NCBI GenBank assembly: GCA_017517865.1 | Contig: JAFWYB010000070.1 | Coordinates: 48,866 to 112,865, forward strand | DNA: 64,000 nt | Direction of reading: 5' to 3' | DNA from: Clostridia bacterium | GTDB taxonomy: Bacteria > Bacillota > Clostridia > Oscillospirales > Acutalibacteraceae | The notes under the pieces: generated by a model | What the model saw: the letters and a program-made list of their open reading frames with translations, nothing else | Databases searched by the model: none | Told to the model about the DNA's origin: nothing | Shown: in pieces, positions 41,441 to 48,955 of the stretch | Layout of the letters: the number at the start of each line of letters is the position of its first letter | Position numbering within the stretch: position 1 is the stretch's first letter | Program-made: the position numbers and the translations under genes

Positions 41441-42415
41441 ATGAAAAAAGGAATTGCAGCTCTCGCTCTCGGGGGAGCACTTACCGCAGGTGCCGCTTAC
41501 GGCGCACTTGCCTTTGCAGGTGATCTGCTTTTTAAAAGAGACTGCGTGCCACCCGCAGAGTTTACCGAAAAGCTTGTTGATTGCGACAAGGCTCATCTGG
41601 GCGATTATCTTCAGAAAAATCTTCAGTGGGTTGAGTCCTACGGCTACGACAGGCATTTTATGCTTTCCGACAGAGGTGAAAGGCTTGTCGGCTATCATCT
41701 TAAACCCGAAAAGGAAAGTAAGATTTTCGTTTTTGCCGCTCACGGCTACAGAAGCTACGGTAAAAAGGAATTCTGCGGGGTAGGTCAGTATTATATAGAA
41801 AAAGGCTATAATCTATTTATGGTAGACCACGTTGCCTCGGGTGAAAGTGAAGGTACCTACTGTACCTTCGGATACAATGAAACAAAGGACTGTCTGAAGT
41901 GGCTTTCTTATATGATTGAGACCTTCGGAGAGGACATAAAGATTATTCTTCACGGTGTTTCAATGGGTGCAGCGACGGTTATGCTTATGAACGGAAGCGG
42001 CCTTCTGCCCGAAAACGTTAAAATGACCGTAGCTGACTGCGGCTTTACAAGCGGCCCCGAGTTTTTTGCTTACAGAGTGAATATGTTCAGCAAGGCAATA
42101 CCTGCAAAGGGACTCGTCAAAGCGTGGAACAAGGTCAATAAAGGCAGAACGGGTTTTGACCTCTTTGAGGTTGAACCGATAAAGGCGGTTGAAAGAGCAG
42201 AAAAGCCGATGCTTTTCATTCACGGCGAGCAGGACGGTCTTGTTCCCTGCTTTATGGTTTATGAGCTTTACGAAAGCTGTGCAAGCCGTGAAAAGGAGCT
42301 TGTGGTAATAGGCGGTGCCGACCACGCTCAGAGCTATATGGTCGGCAAGGAAAAATACACTGAAAAGCTGGGTAGCTTTATTGATTCACACATTGACTCT
42401 GAGGTGCTTATATGA
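41441..42415 (+). CDS. membrane-anchored alpha/beta hydrolase
   Basis: About 324 residues. ATG 41441 is preferred (AGGAAGTGA upstream) over a GUG at 41432. A hydrophobic N-terminus (3-30) acts as signal anchor. The hydrolase core shows FVFAAHGYRSYG (oxyanion strand), the nucleophile elbow GVSMGAA, FIHGEQDGLVP (catalytic Asp) and GGADHAQS (catalytic His): a complete Ser-Asp-His triad. It resembles the YqkD/BAAT-like serine aminopeptidase-type hydrolases of Firmicutes; substrate unknown. It overlaps the next gene by ATGA. Confidence 0.8.
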   Translation: MKKGIAALALGGALTAGAAYGALAFAGDLLFKRDCVPPAEFTEKLVDCDKAHLGDYLQKNLQWVESYGYDRHFMLSDRGERLVGYHLKPEKESKIFVFAAHGYRSYGKKEFCGVGQYYIEKGYNLFMVDHVASGESEGTYCTFGYNETKDCLKWLSYMIETFGEDIKIILHGVSMGAATVMLMNGSGLLPENVKMTVADCGFTSGPEFFAYRVNMFSKAIPAKGLVKAWNKVNKGRTGFDLFEVEPIKAVERAEKPMLFIHGEQDGLVPCFMVYELYESCASREKELVVIGGADHAQSYMVGKEKYTEKLGSFIDSHIDSEVLI

Positions 42416-42924
42416 AAACGCTTGTAGTTGTTGATATGCAGAATGATTTTATCGACGGTGCCCTCGGTACAAAGGAAGCTGTGGCAATATTAGGTAAGGT
42501 CAAGGCAAAAATTGCAGATTACAGAAAAAAGGGCCTGCCCGTTATTTTCACAAGAGATACCCATGAAGAGGACTATATGCAGACACAGGAGGGGGAAAAT
42601 CTCCCCGTGCCTCACTGTATAAGGGGCACAAAGGGTTGGGAAATTTCAGACGAGCTTCTTACAGAGGGAGCGCTCATAATAGATAAGCCCACCTTCGGCA
42701 GCAAGGAGCTTGCCGAGCACCTTGCGGGTGTTGACGGCCTGAGCGAGGTTGAGCTTATAGGTCTTTGCACCGATATATGTGTTATTTCAAATGCGATGCT
42801 CATAAAGGCCTTTATGCCTGAAGTAAGAGTCAGTGTTGACAGTGAGTGCTGTGCGGGTGTTACGCCCGTGAGCCATATCAACGCACTGAACAGTATGAAA
42901 ATGTGTCAGATTAAAGTTAAGTGA
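42412..42924 (+). CDS. cysteine hydrolase of isochorismatase family (nicotinamidase-like)
   Basis: A 170-residue cytosolic enzyme with the family triad D8 (VVVDMQNDF), a Lys near residue 92 (IIDKPTFGS) and C123 (GLCTDICVISNA). Such enzymes include nicotinamidase, which converts nicotinamide to nicotinate. The metal-binding pattern of PncA is partly visible (D and H residues around DTHEEDY, PHCIRGTKGW). Location directly before nadE, 10 bases apart, supports a role in NAD salvage, so nicotinamidase is the favoured reading. ATGA overlap with the upstream hydrolase gives translational coupling. Confidence 0.82.
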   Translation: MKTLVVVDMQNDFIDGALGTKEAVAILGKVKAKIADYRKKGLPVIFTRDTHEEDYMQTQEGENLPVPHCIRGTKGWEISDELLTEGALIIDKPTFGSKELAEHLAGVDGLSEVELIGLCTDICVISNAMLIKAFMPEVRVSVDSECCAGVTPVSHINALNSMKMCQIKVK

Positions 42925-42934
42925 GGAAGAAACT

Positions 42935-43672
42935 ATGAGCTTTGATGTTGCTAAGGTCACAGAGGACCTCATTGAGTGGATAAAACAGTTTTTCGAGGAA
43001 AACGGCAAGGGCTGCAAGGCGGTTTTAGGTATTTCCGGCGGCAAGGACAGCAGTGTTGTAGCTGCTCTGTGTGTAAAGGCACTCGGCAAAGACAATGTTT
43101 TCGGCGTGCTTATGCCCAACGGTGAACAGAGTGATATTGACGTTTCGGTTGCCTTGTGCGAATTTCTTGATATTCCCAACGTTACAATAAATATTGCAGA
43201 CTGCTATAACGGTCTGGTAAATGAAATTGAAAGCAAGATGGACTTTTCTGTTCTTGCAAAAACAAATCTTCCGCCGAGACTGCGTATGTCAACGGTTTAT
43301 GCCGTATCACAGTGTGTTAACGGAAGAGTTGCCAACACCTGTAACCTTTCTGAGGATTGGGTAGGCTATTCAACAAGATACGGTGACAGCGTAGGAGATT
43401 TCAGCCCTCTTTCCAACCTCACTGTTCAGGAGGTCAAGGAGATAGGAAGATATTTAGGTCTTCCTTCAATGTTTGTTGACAAGGTGCCCAGTGACGGGCT
43501 TTGCGGTAAAACCGATGAGGATAACTTAGGCTTTACTTATGCGGTTCTTGATAAATATATCAGAACAGGTGTATGTGAAGATGAGAAAACGAAGGCACTT
43601 ATTGACCGTAAGCACAAAGCAAACCTTTTCAAGCTCCAGCTTATGCCATCATTCCCTTATAAACCCGAATAA
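42935..43672 (+). CDS. nadE: NH3-dependent NAD+ synthetase
   Basis: A 245-residue enzyme that amidates nicotinate adenine dinucleotide to NAD+ using ATP and ammonia. The PP-loop SGGKDSS (S34-S40) is intact, as are the CNLSEDWVGYSTRYGDSVGDFSPLSNLT substrate region and the P2-like SDGLCGKTDEDNLGF. The glutaminase domain is absent, so free ammonia is used. GAGGAAG ribosome binding site. Follows a nicotinamidase-like gene in the same operon. Confidence 0.93.
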   Translation: MSFDVAKVTEDLIEWIKQFFEENGKGCKAVLGISGGKDSSVVAALCVKALGKDNVFGVLMPNGEQSDIDVSVALCEFLDIPNVTINIADCYNGLVNEIESKMDFSVLAKTNLPPRLRMSTVYAVSQCVNGRVANTCNLSEDWVGYSTRYGDSVGDFSPLSNLTVQEVKEIGRYLGLPSMFVDKVPSDGLCGKTDEDNLGFTYAVLDKYIRTGVCEDEKTKALIDRKHKANLFKLQLMPSFPYKPE

Positions 43673-43692
43673 AATGACAAAGGAGAAAAAAT

Positions 43693-44736
43693 TTGCTTAA
43701 GAGAATTATATCACTTTTACTTTCAATCCTTCTGGCAGTCGGATGCTCTGTAATTGTCAGTGCACATCACACCGAAGGCTTCGGTGAGTACGATCACGTT
43801 TTCATTATCGGTGTTGACGGTGCCGGTGCTGCCTTCTCACAGACAGAAACACCCTGCTTTGACGGTATCTTTGCCGACGGTGCGGTACGTTACAACGGTG
43901 CCGCTGAAAGCATCACAATAAGCGCACAGAATTGGGGTTCTATTCTTCTGGGCGTTTCCTGCGAAACACACGGACTTACCAACGCTATCTGCAAAAACAA
44001 TGAGCGCAGCACCAAAGAGGATTCTTTAGGCTCAATTTTCCGCTATGCAAGAGAGAAGTACCCTGATGCAGAGCTGGTTTCCTTCAATAACTGGACTGCA
44101 ATCAACAAGGGTATTATTGAAAACGATATCGGCGTGAAAAAAATCAATAAGGATTATGACTCACTTCTTACAGATTCAATTGTTGATTACATAAACAGAG
44201 GCAACGAGCCCACGCTTATGTTTGTTCAGCTTGATGATGTTGACCATGCAGCCCATACCTACGGCGGCTTCAGTGAGCAATACTATCAGGCCGTGCGTAC
44301 AGCTGACGGTTATATCGGCAGAATTTATAATGCTCTTGCAGAAAACGGACTTATGGAAAACGGTCTTTTCATTGTCGTTGCCGACCACGGTGAAACCGAT
44401 GACGGCCACGGAGGAGACTCAGTTGAGGAAAGCTCTGTAGTGGTTGCTCTTGACGGTAAGTCGGTCAACAATATCACTCTTCCCGAGAATATAAGAAACC
44501 GTGACGTTGCGGCTATTGCTCTTTATGCTCTCGGCATCGAAAAGCCTGCGCACATGACAGCCACGGTTCCCAATAACCTTTTCGGTGAGGAGACCGATAA
44601 GGATTATGCAACAGTAACGCCGGACAAAGAAAGCGTGTGTGCTTATTGCGGTGTTACACACAAGGGCTTCATTGAAAGCTTCAGGGCCTTCTTCCATAGT
44701 CTTAAGCTTTTCTTTAACAGAAGCTTCGGTTGCTGA
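43693..44736 (+). CDS. secreted alkaline-phosphatase-superfamily phosphodiesterase
   Basis: A 347-residue exported protein of the type I phosphodiesterase/nucleotide pyrophosphatase kind. UUG start at 43693 is set by AGGAGA six bases before and the signal peptide it yields (MLKRIISLLLSILLAVGCSVIVSA). Metal ligands: D in VFIIGVDGAG, D and H in QLDDVDHAAH, DH in VVADHGETDDGHGG; the nucleophile is a Thr or Ser in AESITISAQNW. After the catalytic domain is a tail CAYCGVTHKGFIESFRAFFHS then KLFFNR: a Cys/His cluster plus an aromatic-basic helix, very like the tail of the next gene. Fifth gene of the operon. Confidence 0.82.
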   Translation: MLKRIISLLLSILLAVGCSVIVSAHHTEGFGEYDHVFIIGVDGAGAAFSQTETPCFDGIFADGAVRYNGAAESITISAQNWGSILLGVSCETHGLTNAICKNNERSTKEDSLGSIFRYAREKYPDAELVSFNNWTAINKGIIENDIGVKKINKDYDSLLTDSIVDYINRGNEPTLMFVQLDDVDHAAHTYGGFSEQYYQAVRTADGYIGRIYNALAENGLMENGLFIVVADHGETDDGHGGDSVEESSVVVALDGKSVNNITLPENIRNRDVAAIALYALGIEKPAHMTATVPNNLFGEETDKDYATVTPDKESVCAYCGVTHKGFIESFRAFFHSLKLFFNRSFGC

Positions 44737-44772
44737 TAAGATATATTATTTCAATAAAGAGGTGGCAGTAAA

Positions 44773-45813
44773 ATGAAGAAAATATTTTCACTTATACTCA
44801 CTGTTATATTGCTTGTCGGCACTATTTCCTGTGCTTTCACTTCATCTGCAGCAGGTATAAGTCTTTCTGCAGGAAAGGATGCTTTGGTTGCTCAGTGGAC
44901 AAAAGGAAGTGACAGAGGTATAGATTACAGATATTTCTCACCTGTTGAAAACGGCGGCGAAAGCAAAAAATATCCGCTTGTTGTAATGCTTCACGGCAAA
45001 TACAGCGGCAGCTATGAGGGCGAGCAGATAACGGGCACAGATTTTTATAAGTGGTCGTCAAGCGAGTTTCAGACACGCTTCAGCGAAAGCGCAGGAGCCT
45101 TCCTCTTCGCTCCGAGAACTCCGGGAGGCGACGGAAAAACCTGGGCAAACGCAGAACTTCAGAATGATCTTATGAATGTTCTGAGCGGCTTTATAGTGGC
45201 AAATAACGATTACATAGACCGTGAAAGAATTTATATCGTCGGTTGGAGTATGGGCGGTGCAGGTGCAGTCAGCCTTGCAAGCAGCAACAGCAATTTCTTT
45301 GCAGCGGCAGTTATAATTGCTCCCTTTGACAGCGTAAGTCAGGCACAGGTTAACGGCCTCAAAAATACACCTGTATGGCTCGTTACCTGCACAAAGGACA
45401 CAACCGCCTCACATGTCACCTTTGCAAAGCCCTTCTGGAATAAGGTTGTGGACACGACGAATATACCGTCATATTGCAGAATAACAACCTTCAGCAAATA
45501 TAATTATTACGACAGCGGGCACCACTATGTGCATTTTGCCGTTGCAAACGATCTTCTTAATCAGCCCTCAGACTGCGGAATGAAGACTGAGGATGCAAGA
45601 GGTAACAGAATAAACACAAGTGAAAGCGAATCAATTATAACCTGGCTTTCATCGCAAAGACTCGGCAAGGCAAACGAAAGCGGTGTGTGCAAATGCAACT
45701 GCCACAGCAAAAAGGGCTGGACCTCATTTATATGGTCAATAAAGTGTTTCTTTTGGCGTCTTTTCGGTAACGACGGCAAGAGATACTGTGCCTGCGGTAA
45801 CGGACATTGGTAA
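44773..45813 (+). CDS. secreted alpha/beta hydrolase (esterase) with Cys-rich tail
   Basis: A 346-residue exported esterase-like protein. Signal peptide (1-26); YPLVVMLHGKYSG oxyanion strand; nucleophile GWSMGGAGA (Ser about 159); VTCTKDTTASH with candidate Asp; DSGHHYVH with candidate His. Fits the LpqC/PHB-depolymerase-like or feruloyl-esterase-like group. The C-terminus carries CKCNCHSKKGW, a helix FIWSIKCFFWRLFG and a final CACGNGHW, related to the tail of the preceding protein. This tail lies outside the hydrolase fold and may be a surface-attachment or sorting signal. A strong terminator follows. Confidence 0.8.
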   Translation: MKKIFSLILTVILLVGTISCAFTSSAAGISLSAGKDALVAQWTKGSDRGIDYRYFSPVENGGESKKYPLVVMLHGKYSGSYEGEQITGTDFYKWSSSEFQTRFSESAGAFLFAPRTPGGDGKTWANAELQNDLMNVLSGFIVANNDYIDRERIYIVGWSMGGAGAVSLASSNSNFFAAAVIIAPFDSVSQAQVNGLKNTPVWLVTCTKDTTASHVTFAKPFWNKVVDTTNIPSYCRITTFSKYNYYDSGHHYVHFAVANDLLNQPSDCGMKTEDARGNRINTSESESIITWLSSQRLGKANESGVCKCNCHSKKGWTSFIWSIKCFFWRLFGNDGKRYCACGNGHW

Positions 45814-45823
45814 AAAAATAATC

Positions 45824-45857
45824 AAAAGCACAGAGAAAAACTTCTCTGTGCTTTTTT
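45824..45857 (+). terminator. terminator of the 40-46 kb operon
   Basis: AAAAGCACAGAGAA (45824-45837) pairs with TTCTCTGTGCTTTT (45842-45855), running into TTTTTT. Confidence 0.92.
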
Positions 45858-45892
45858 ACCGGTTTTCTGAAAGGGAGATGAAAGAGTTGGGA

Positions 45893-46005
45893 GGCGGCTC
45901 CCTGAAGCGGTGTGCTCGAAAGGGCACACCGCTTCTTTTGCGGGGACTTCGTCCCGCGCAAAAGTCCCGAGGGCTTGCCGGCAAGCCCTCGGGCAGGGAG
46001 CCGCC
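45893..46005. repeat. 113-bp GC-rich nested palindrome (cloverleaf)
   Basis: An outer 12-bp stem GGCGGCTCCCTG (45893-45904) / CAGGGAGCCGCC (45994-46005) encloses three hairpins placed end to end: AAGCGGTGTGC/GCACACCGCTT (45905-45934), CTTTTGCG-GGGAC/GTCCC-CGCAAAAG (45935-45964), and CCCGAGGGCTTGCC/GGCAAGCCCTCGGG (45966-45993). Only one base (45965) separates arms at the four-way junction. GC content is far above the flanks. It is a candidate repeat element, cruciform site or structured RNA; frames across it are shadows. Confidence 0.85.
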
Positions 46006-46110
46006 CTTCACATTCACCTTTCGCAATACATCCTGTTTTCATAGTCCCTGTCAAAATGCAAGCTTAACGCTTTTATGCAACTTGCATAGTTTTGCCTCTT
46101 TATTTTATAC

Positions 46111-46139
46111 TTGCTTTTTTGAATTAAAATTGTTAAAAT
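46111..46139 (+). promoter_or_regulatory. promoter of the TetR regulator gene
   Basis: TTGCTT (46111-46116), 17 bases, TAAAAT (46134-46139). Confidence 0.6.
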
Positions 46140-46173
46140 AAATTGATAAGTATAATTGAAACGGAGATTCTCT

Positions 46174-46848
46174 ATGTTTGAGAAAGAGGCTTACTGCAAG
46201 CCTACCTTTAACAATATACCCGAAGAAAAACAGAAAAAAATACTTGCTGTTGCGGTCAACGAGTTTGCAACCGAGGGCTTTGATAACGCCAACATCAATA
46301 CTATAGCGAAAAAGGCTCAGGTAAGCGTCGGCTCTCTTTATAAATATTTCGACACGAAGACCGACCTTTTTCTTATGAGTGTCCGCTACGGAATTACCGA
46401 GCTTGATTCGGTTATAGAAAATATTGTTGCCTCTGATGCGGACGTAATGGTTAAGCTCGAGGGGCTTATAAGAAGCTATATAGCAATATCCCGCCGCTCA
46501 AAGGTACTCATAAAGCTTTATAATGAGGTTACGAGCGAAAGCAATAATCAGATTGTTGAAAAAATTGCTGCCGAGATAGAAGAGAAAACCTGTGCCGCAT
46601 ACAGAAAGACTATTGAAGACGGCCAGCGATCAGGGGAAATACGAAAGGATATTGACCCGGGTATAGCCGCTTTTCTTGTGGATAACATTCTGATGAACGT
46701 ACAGTTTTCCTATGCATGTGATTATTATTCCTACAGGTATAAAATCTATGCCGGCGACGATATAATGGAAAGGGACGACTTTGCCATAAACAACATTCTG
46801 CGCTTTATAAAGGGTGCACTGAAAGGACAAAAAAATAAGGAAATATAA
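46174..46848 (+). CDS. TetR/AcrR-family transcriptional regulator
   Basis: About 224 residues. ATG 46174 preferred (ACGGAG upstream); an in-frame UUG at 46156 lacks a site. The N-terminal helix-turn-helix is typical: KKILAVAVNEFATEGFDNANINTIAKKAQVSVGSLYKYFDTKTDLFL. The rest is a helical ligand-binding and dimer domain. It is followed 30 bases later by an FGGY kinase gene with a good ribosome binding site, so the two may be co-transcribed and the regulator may respond to a sugar-related ligand; that is positional inference. Confidence 0.9.
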   Translation: MFEKEAYCKPTFNNIPEEKQKKILAVAVNEFATEGFDNANINTIAKKAQVSVGSLYKYFDTKTDLFLMSVRYGITELDSVIENIVASDADVMVKLEGLIRSYIAISRRSKVLIKLYNEVTSESNNQIVEKIAAEIEEKTCAAYRKTIEDGQRSGEIRKDIDPGIAAFLVDNILMNVQFSYACDYYSYRYKIYAGDDIMERDDFAINNILRFIKGALKGQKNKEI

Positions 46849-46878
46849 AAACTATATTCTGAAAGGAACGGAAATATT

Positions 46879-48465
46879 ATGAAATACGCACTTGCTTATG
46901 ACATCGGTACAACCGGTGTTAAAACCTGCCTTTTTGAAATAGGCGACCAGATTAAGCTTATTGCTGACGCAAATGAGGGCTATGAGCTCTATATCCTCCC
47001 TGACGGTGGTGCTGAGCAGGACCCCAACGAATGGTGGGAGGCTATGCGCAAAACCACTGCAACGGTTTTCAGTAAGACAGATGTCAAGCCCGAACAGGTT
47101 GACGGTATCTCATTCTGCTCACAGGCTCAGGGTCTTGTTCTTGTTGACAAGGACGGTCTTCCCGTACGCCGTGCAATGAGCTATATGGACCAGCGCGCAA
47201 GAGAGGAACGCAAGCAGCTTATGGCTCACGGTGTTCAGATTGCAGGCGCAAGCATTCCCAAGCTTCTTGTTTCACTTGCAAAAACAGGTGCTGTTGCCGC
47301 CAGTGTTAAGGATCCCGTATTCAAATACAACTGGGTAAAGAACAACGAATCCGACAACTTTGAAAAGGTACATAAGTGGCTCGATGTTAAGGAAGCTCTT
47401 ATTGCAAGAATGACAGGTAAGTTTATTATGACTGAGGACTCTGCCTTCGGCACTCTTCTTTATGATATTCACAAGAAGTGCTGGAGCCAGGAGGTTTGTA
47501 AGATTCTTCACGTTGATATGCGCCATCTTGCAAAAATCGTTAAATCAACAGATGCTGTAGGCGGACTTACAAAGCAGGCTGCGGCAGAATTAGGCTTAAA
47601 GGAAGGCACAACTGTTTACGGCGGCGGTATGGACGCATCTCTTATCGGTGTAGGTGCAGGTGCAGTTAACAAGCACGAAACTCATGTATATATGGGTACA
47701 TCAGGCTGGGTTTCAACCGTTGTTGACAAGAGCATTGTTGACGCATCCGCTATGATTGCCGCAGTTGTAGGTGCACGTCCCGGTTTTTACAACTACTTTG
47801 CAGAGCTTGAAACTGCAGGTAAGTGTCTTGAATGGGTTAAGAACCATCTTGCTCTTGATGAAATCGGCATCTACCTTAAGAAGACCGATGTTGCAGAGGA
47901 TATGGAATCAAAGTTCACAAACCTTTATCAGTATCTTTCATCAGTTATTGAGCAGGTGCCCTCAGGTTCAAACGGCGTACTCTTCACACCCTGGCTTCAC
48001 GGTAACCGTTGTCCCTTCGAGGATCCGAATGTAAGAGGTATGTTCTACAACCTCAGCATTGAAACAGGCAAGAGCGAAATGATCCGTGCCGTTGTTGAAG
48101 GCGTTTGCCTGCATATGCGTTGGATGCTTGAAACCCATGAAAAGAAGACCAAAACCTCAAATGTTATCCGTTTTGTAGGCGGCGGTGCTCTTAATGACTC
48201 AACAAGTCAGATTCTTGCCGACTGCACGGGCAGAGTTGTTGAAACCGTTGCAAATCCCCAGAACGTAGGCGCAGTAGGTGCCGCAGTTGTTGTTGCGGTT
48301 GGTCTCGGCGTTATCGATTCAATTGCAGAGGCAAACACTCTCATCGACGCTGAAAAGAGATTTGAGCCCAACAAGGCCAACAAGGCTGTTTACGATAAGA
48401 TGTTCGCCGCATATAAGGAAATCTATGCCGCAAACAAGAAGATTTTCAAAATGCTCAACGAATGA
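46879..48465 (+). CDS. FGGY-family carbohydrate kinase (xylulokinase-like)
   Basis: A 528-residue cytosolic ATP-dependent sugar kinase. N-terminal phosphate loop DIGTTGVKTCLFE, substrate region GISFCSQAQGLVLVDKDG and SYMDQRAREE, second-domain adenosine motif FVGGGALNDSTSQILADCTGRVVE and GAVGAAVVVAVGLG. Size and motifs match xylulokinase/gluconokinase-type FGGY proteins, but it is divergent and the substrate (xylulose, glycerol, ribulose or another polyol) cannot be fixed. Its stop overlaps the small membrane gene by ATGA. Confidence 0.85.
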   Translation: MKYALAYDIGTTGVKTCLFEIGDQIKLIADANEGYELYILPDGGAEQDPNEWWEAMRKTTATVFSKTDVKPEQVDGISFCSQAQGLVLVDKDGLPVRRAMSYMDQRAREERKQLMAHGVQIAGASIPKLLVSLAKTGAVAASVKDPVFKYNWVKNNESDNFEKVHKWLDVKEALIARMTGKFIMTEDSAFGTLLYDIHKKCWSQEVCKILHVDMRHLAKIVKSTDAVGGLTKQAAAELGLKEGTTVYGGGMDASLIGVGAGAVNKHETHVYMGTSGWVSTVVDKSIVDASAMIAAVVGARPGFYNYFAELETAGKCLEWVKNHLALDEIGIYLKKTDVAEDMESKFTNLYQYLSSVIEQVPSGSNGVLFTPWLHGNRCPFEDPNVRGMFYNLSIETGKSEMIRAVVEGVCLHMRWMLETHEKKTKTSNVIRFVGGGALNDSTSQILADCTGRVVETVANPQNVGAVGAAVVVAVGLGVIDSIAEANTLIDAEKRFEPNKANKAVYDKMFAAYKEIYAANKKIFKMLNE

Positions 48466-48758
48466 TAGAATTCCTTTTTGATCTTTTTGTTGAGGTTTTC
48501 GTTGAACTGTTGTTTGAAGGCTTTATAGGAGAGATACTTTTAGGCAACGAGGGAAAGCCCAAGCTTCCGTTAACCGTAAGGATGCTCATTCTTTCCGTGC
48601 TTTGCCTTGTTCCTTCGACACTTTGCCTTTGGGCGGGTATCCGTAATGCGGGAAATACTGCACTGCTTATTGCTATGCTGTTTATTGCAGCCGTGTTTAT
48701 TGTGCTTTATGCCGCAGGTCTTACAAGGATGCTGAAAAACAACAGAAAATACAGATAA
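48462..48758 (+). CDS. small membrane protein (98 aa)
   Basis: A 98-residue protein with an acidic hydrophobic N-terminal helix and two strong transmembrane helices (about 40-60 and 67-88), ending in a basic KNNRKYR tail. No family recognised. ATGA overlap with the kinase gene and a clean terminator after it indicate a real, translationally coupled gene. Confidence 0.65.
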   Translation: MIEFLFDLFVEVFVELLFEGFIGEILLGNEGKPKLPLTVRMLILSVLCLVPSTLCLWAGIRNAGNTALLIAMLFIAAVFIVLYAAGLTRMLKNNRKYR

Positions 48759-48766
48759 TATATATT

Positions 48767-48797
48767 ACCGCCTCTGATTTTTCAGGGGCGGTTTTTA
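48767..48797 (+). terminator. Rho-independent terminator
   Basis: ACCGCCTCTGA (48767-48777) pairs with TCAGGGGCGGT (48782-48792), followed by TTTTATT. Confidence 0.9.
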
Positions 48798-48844
48798 TTG
48801 CTCATATTTAATTATACTTTTCTCCTTTAAAGCGTAGAAATCTG

Positions 48845-48873
48845 TTGACAATGTATTTTTAAAGTGATATAAT
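48845..48873 (+). promoter_or_regulatory. consensus sigma-A promoter of the ilv operon
   Basis: TTGACA (48845-48850), 17 bases, TATAAT (48868-48873): both boxes match consensus exactly. Confidence 0.85.
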
Positions 48874-48896
48874 AACCTATAAATTTGTTTTTTTAA

Positions 48897-48938
48897 TATC
48901 GGGATGTAATTCCGATAGGGAAAATGATGATTTTTCCC
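48897..48938 (+). promoter_or_regulatory. two abutting hairpins in the ilvB leader
   Basis: TATCGGGA/TTCCGATA (48897-48904, 48910-48917) is followed without a gap by GGGAAAA/TTTTCCC (48918-48924, 48932-48938). The AAGGAG site of ilvB begins 5 bases later. There is no room for a T-box or a leader-peptide attenuator. A stabilising or protein-binding leader is possible. Confidence 0.5.
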
Positions 48939-48955
48939 GAAAAAGGAGTTTTAAA

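Noticed and set aside
45788-46141. Reading frames crossing the GC-rich palindrome on both strands (also 45728-46054 minus)
   Set aside because: They exist only because the palindrome lacks stops; no ribosome binding site, Arg/Pro/Gly-rich composition from inverted repeats, and they overlap a terminator.
48874-48955. T-box or leader-peptide attenuator upstream of ilvB
   Set aside because: The leader is too short, lacks a T-box sequence and has no short frame rich in Leu, Val or Ile.
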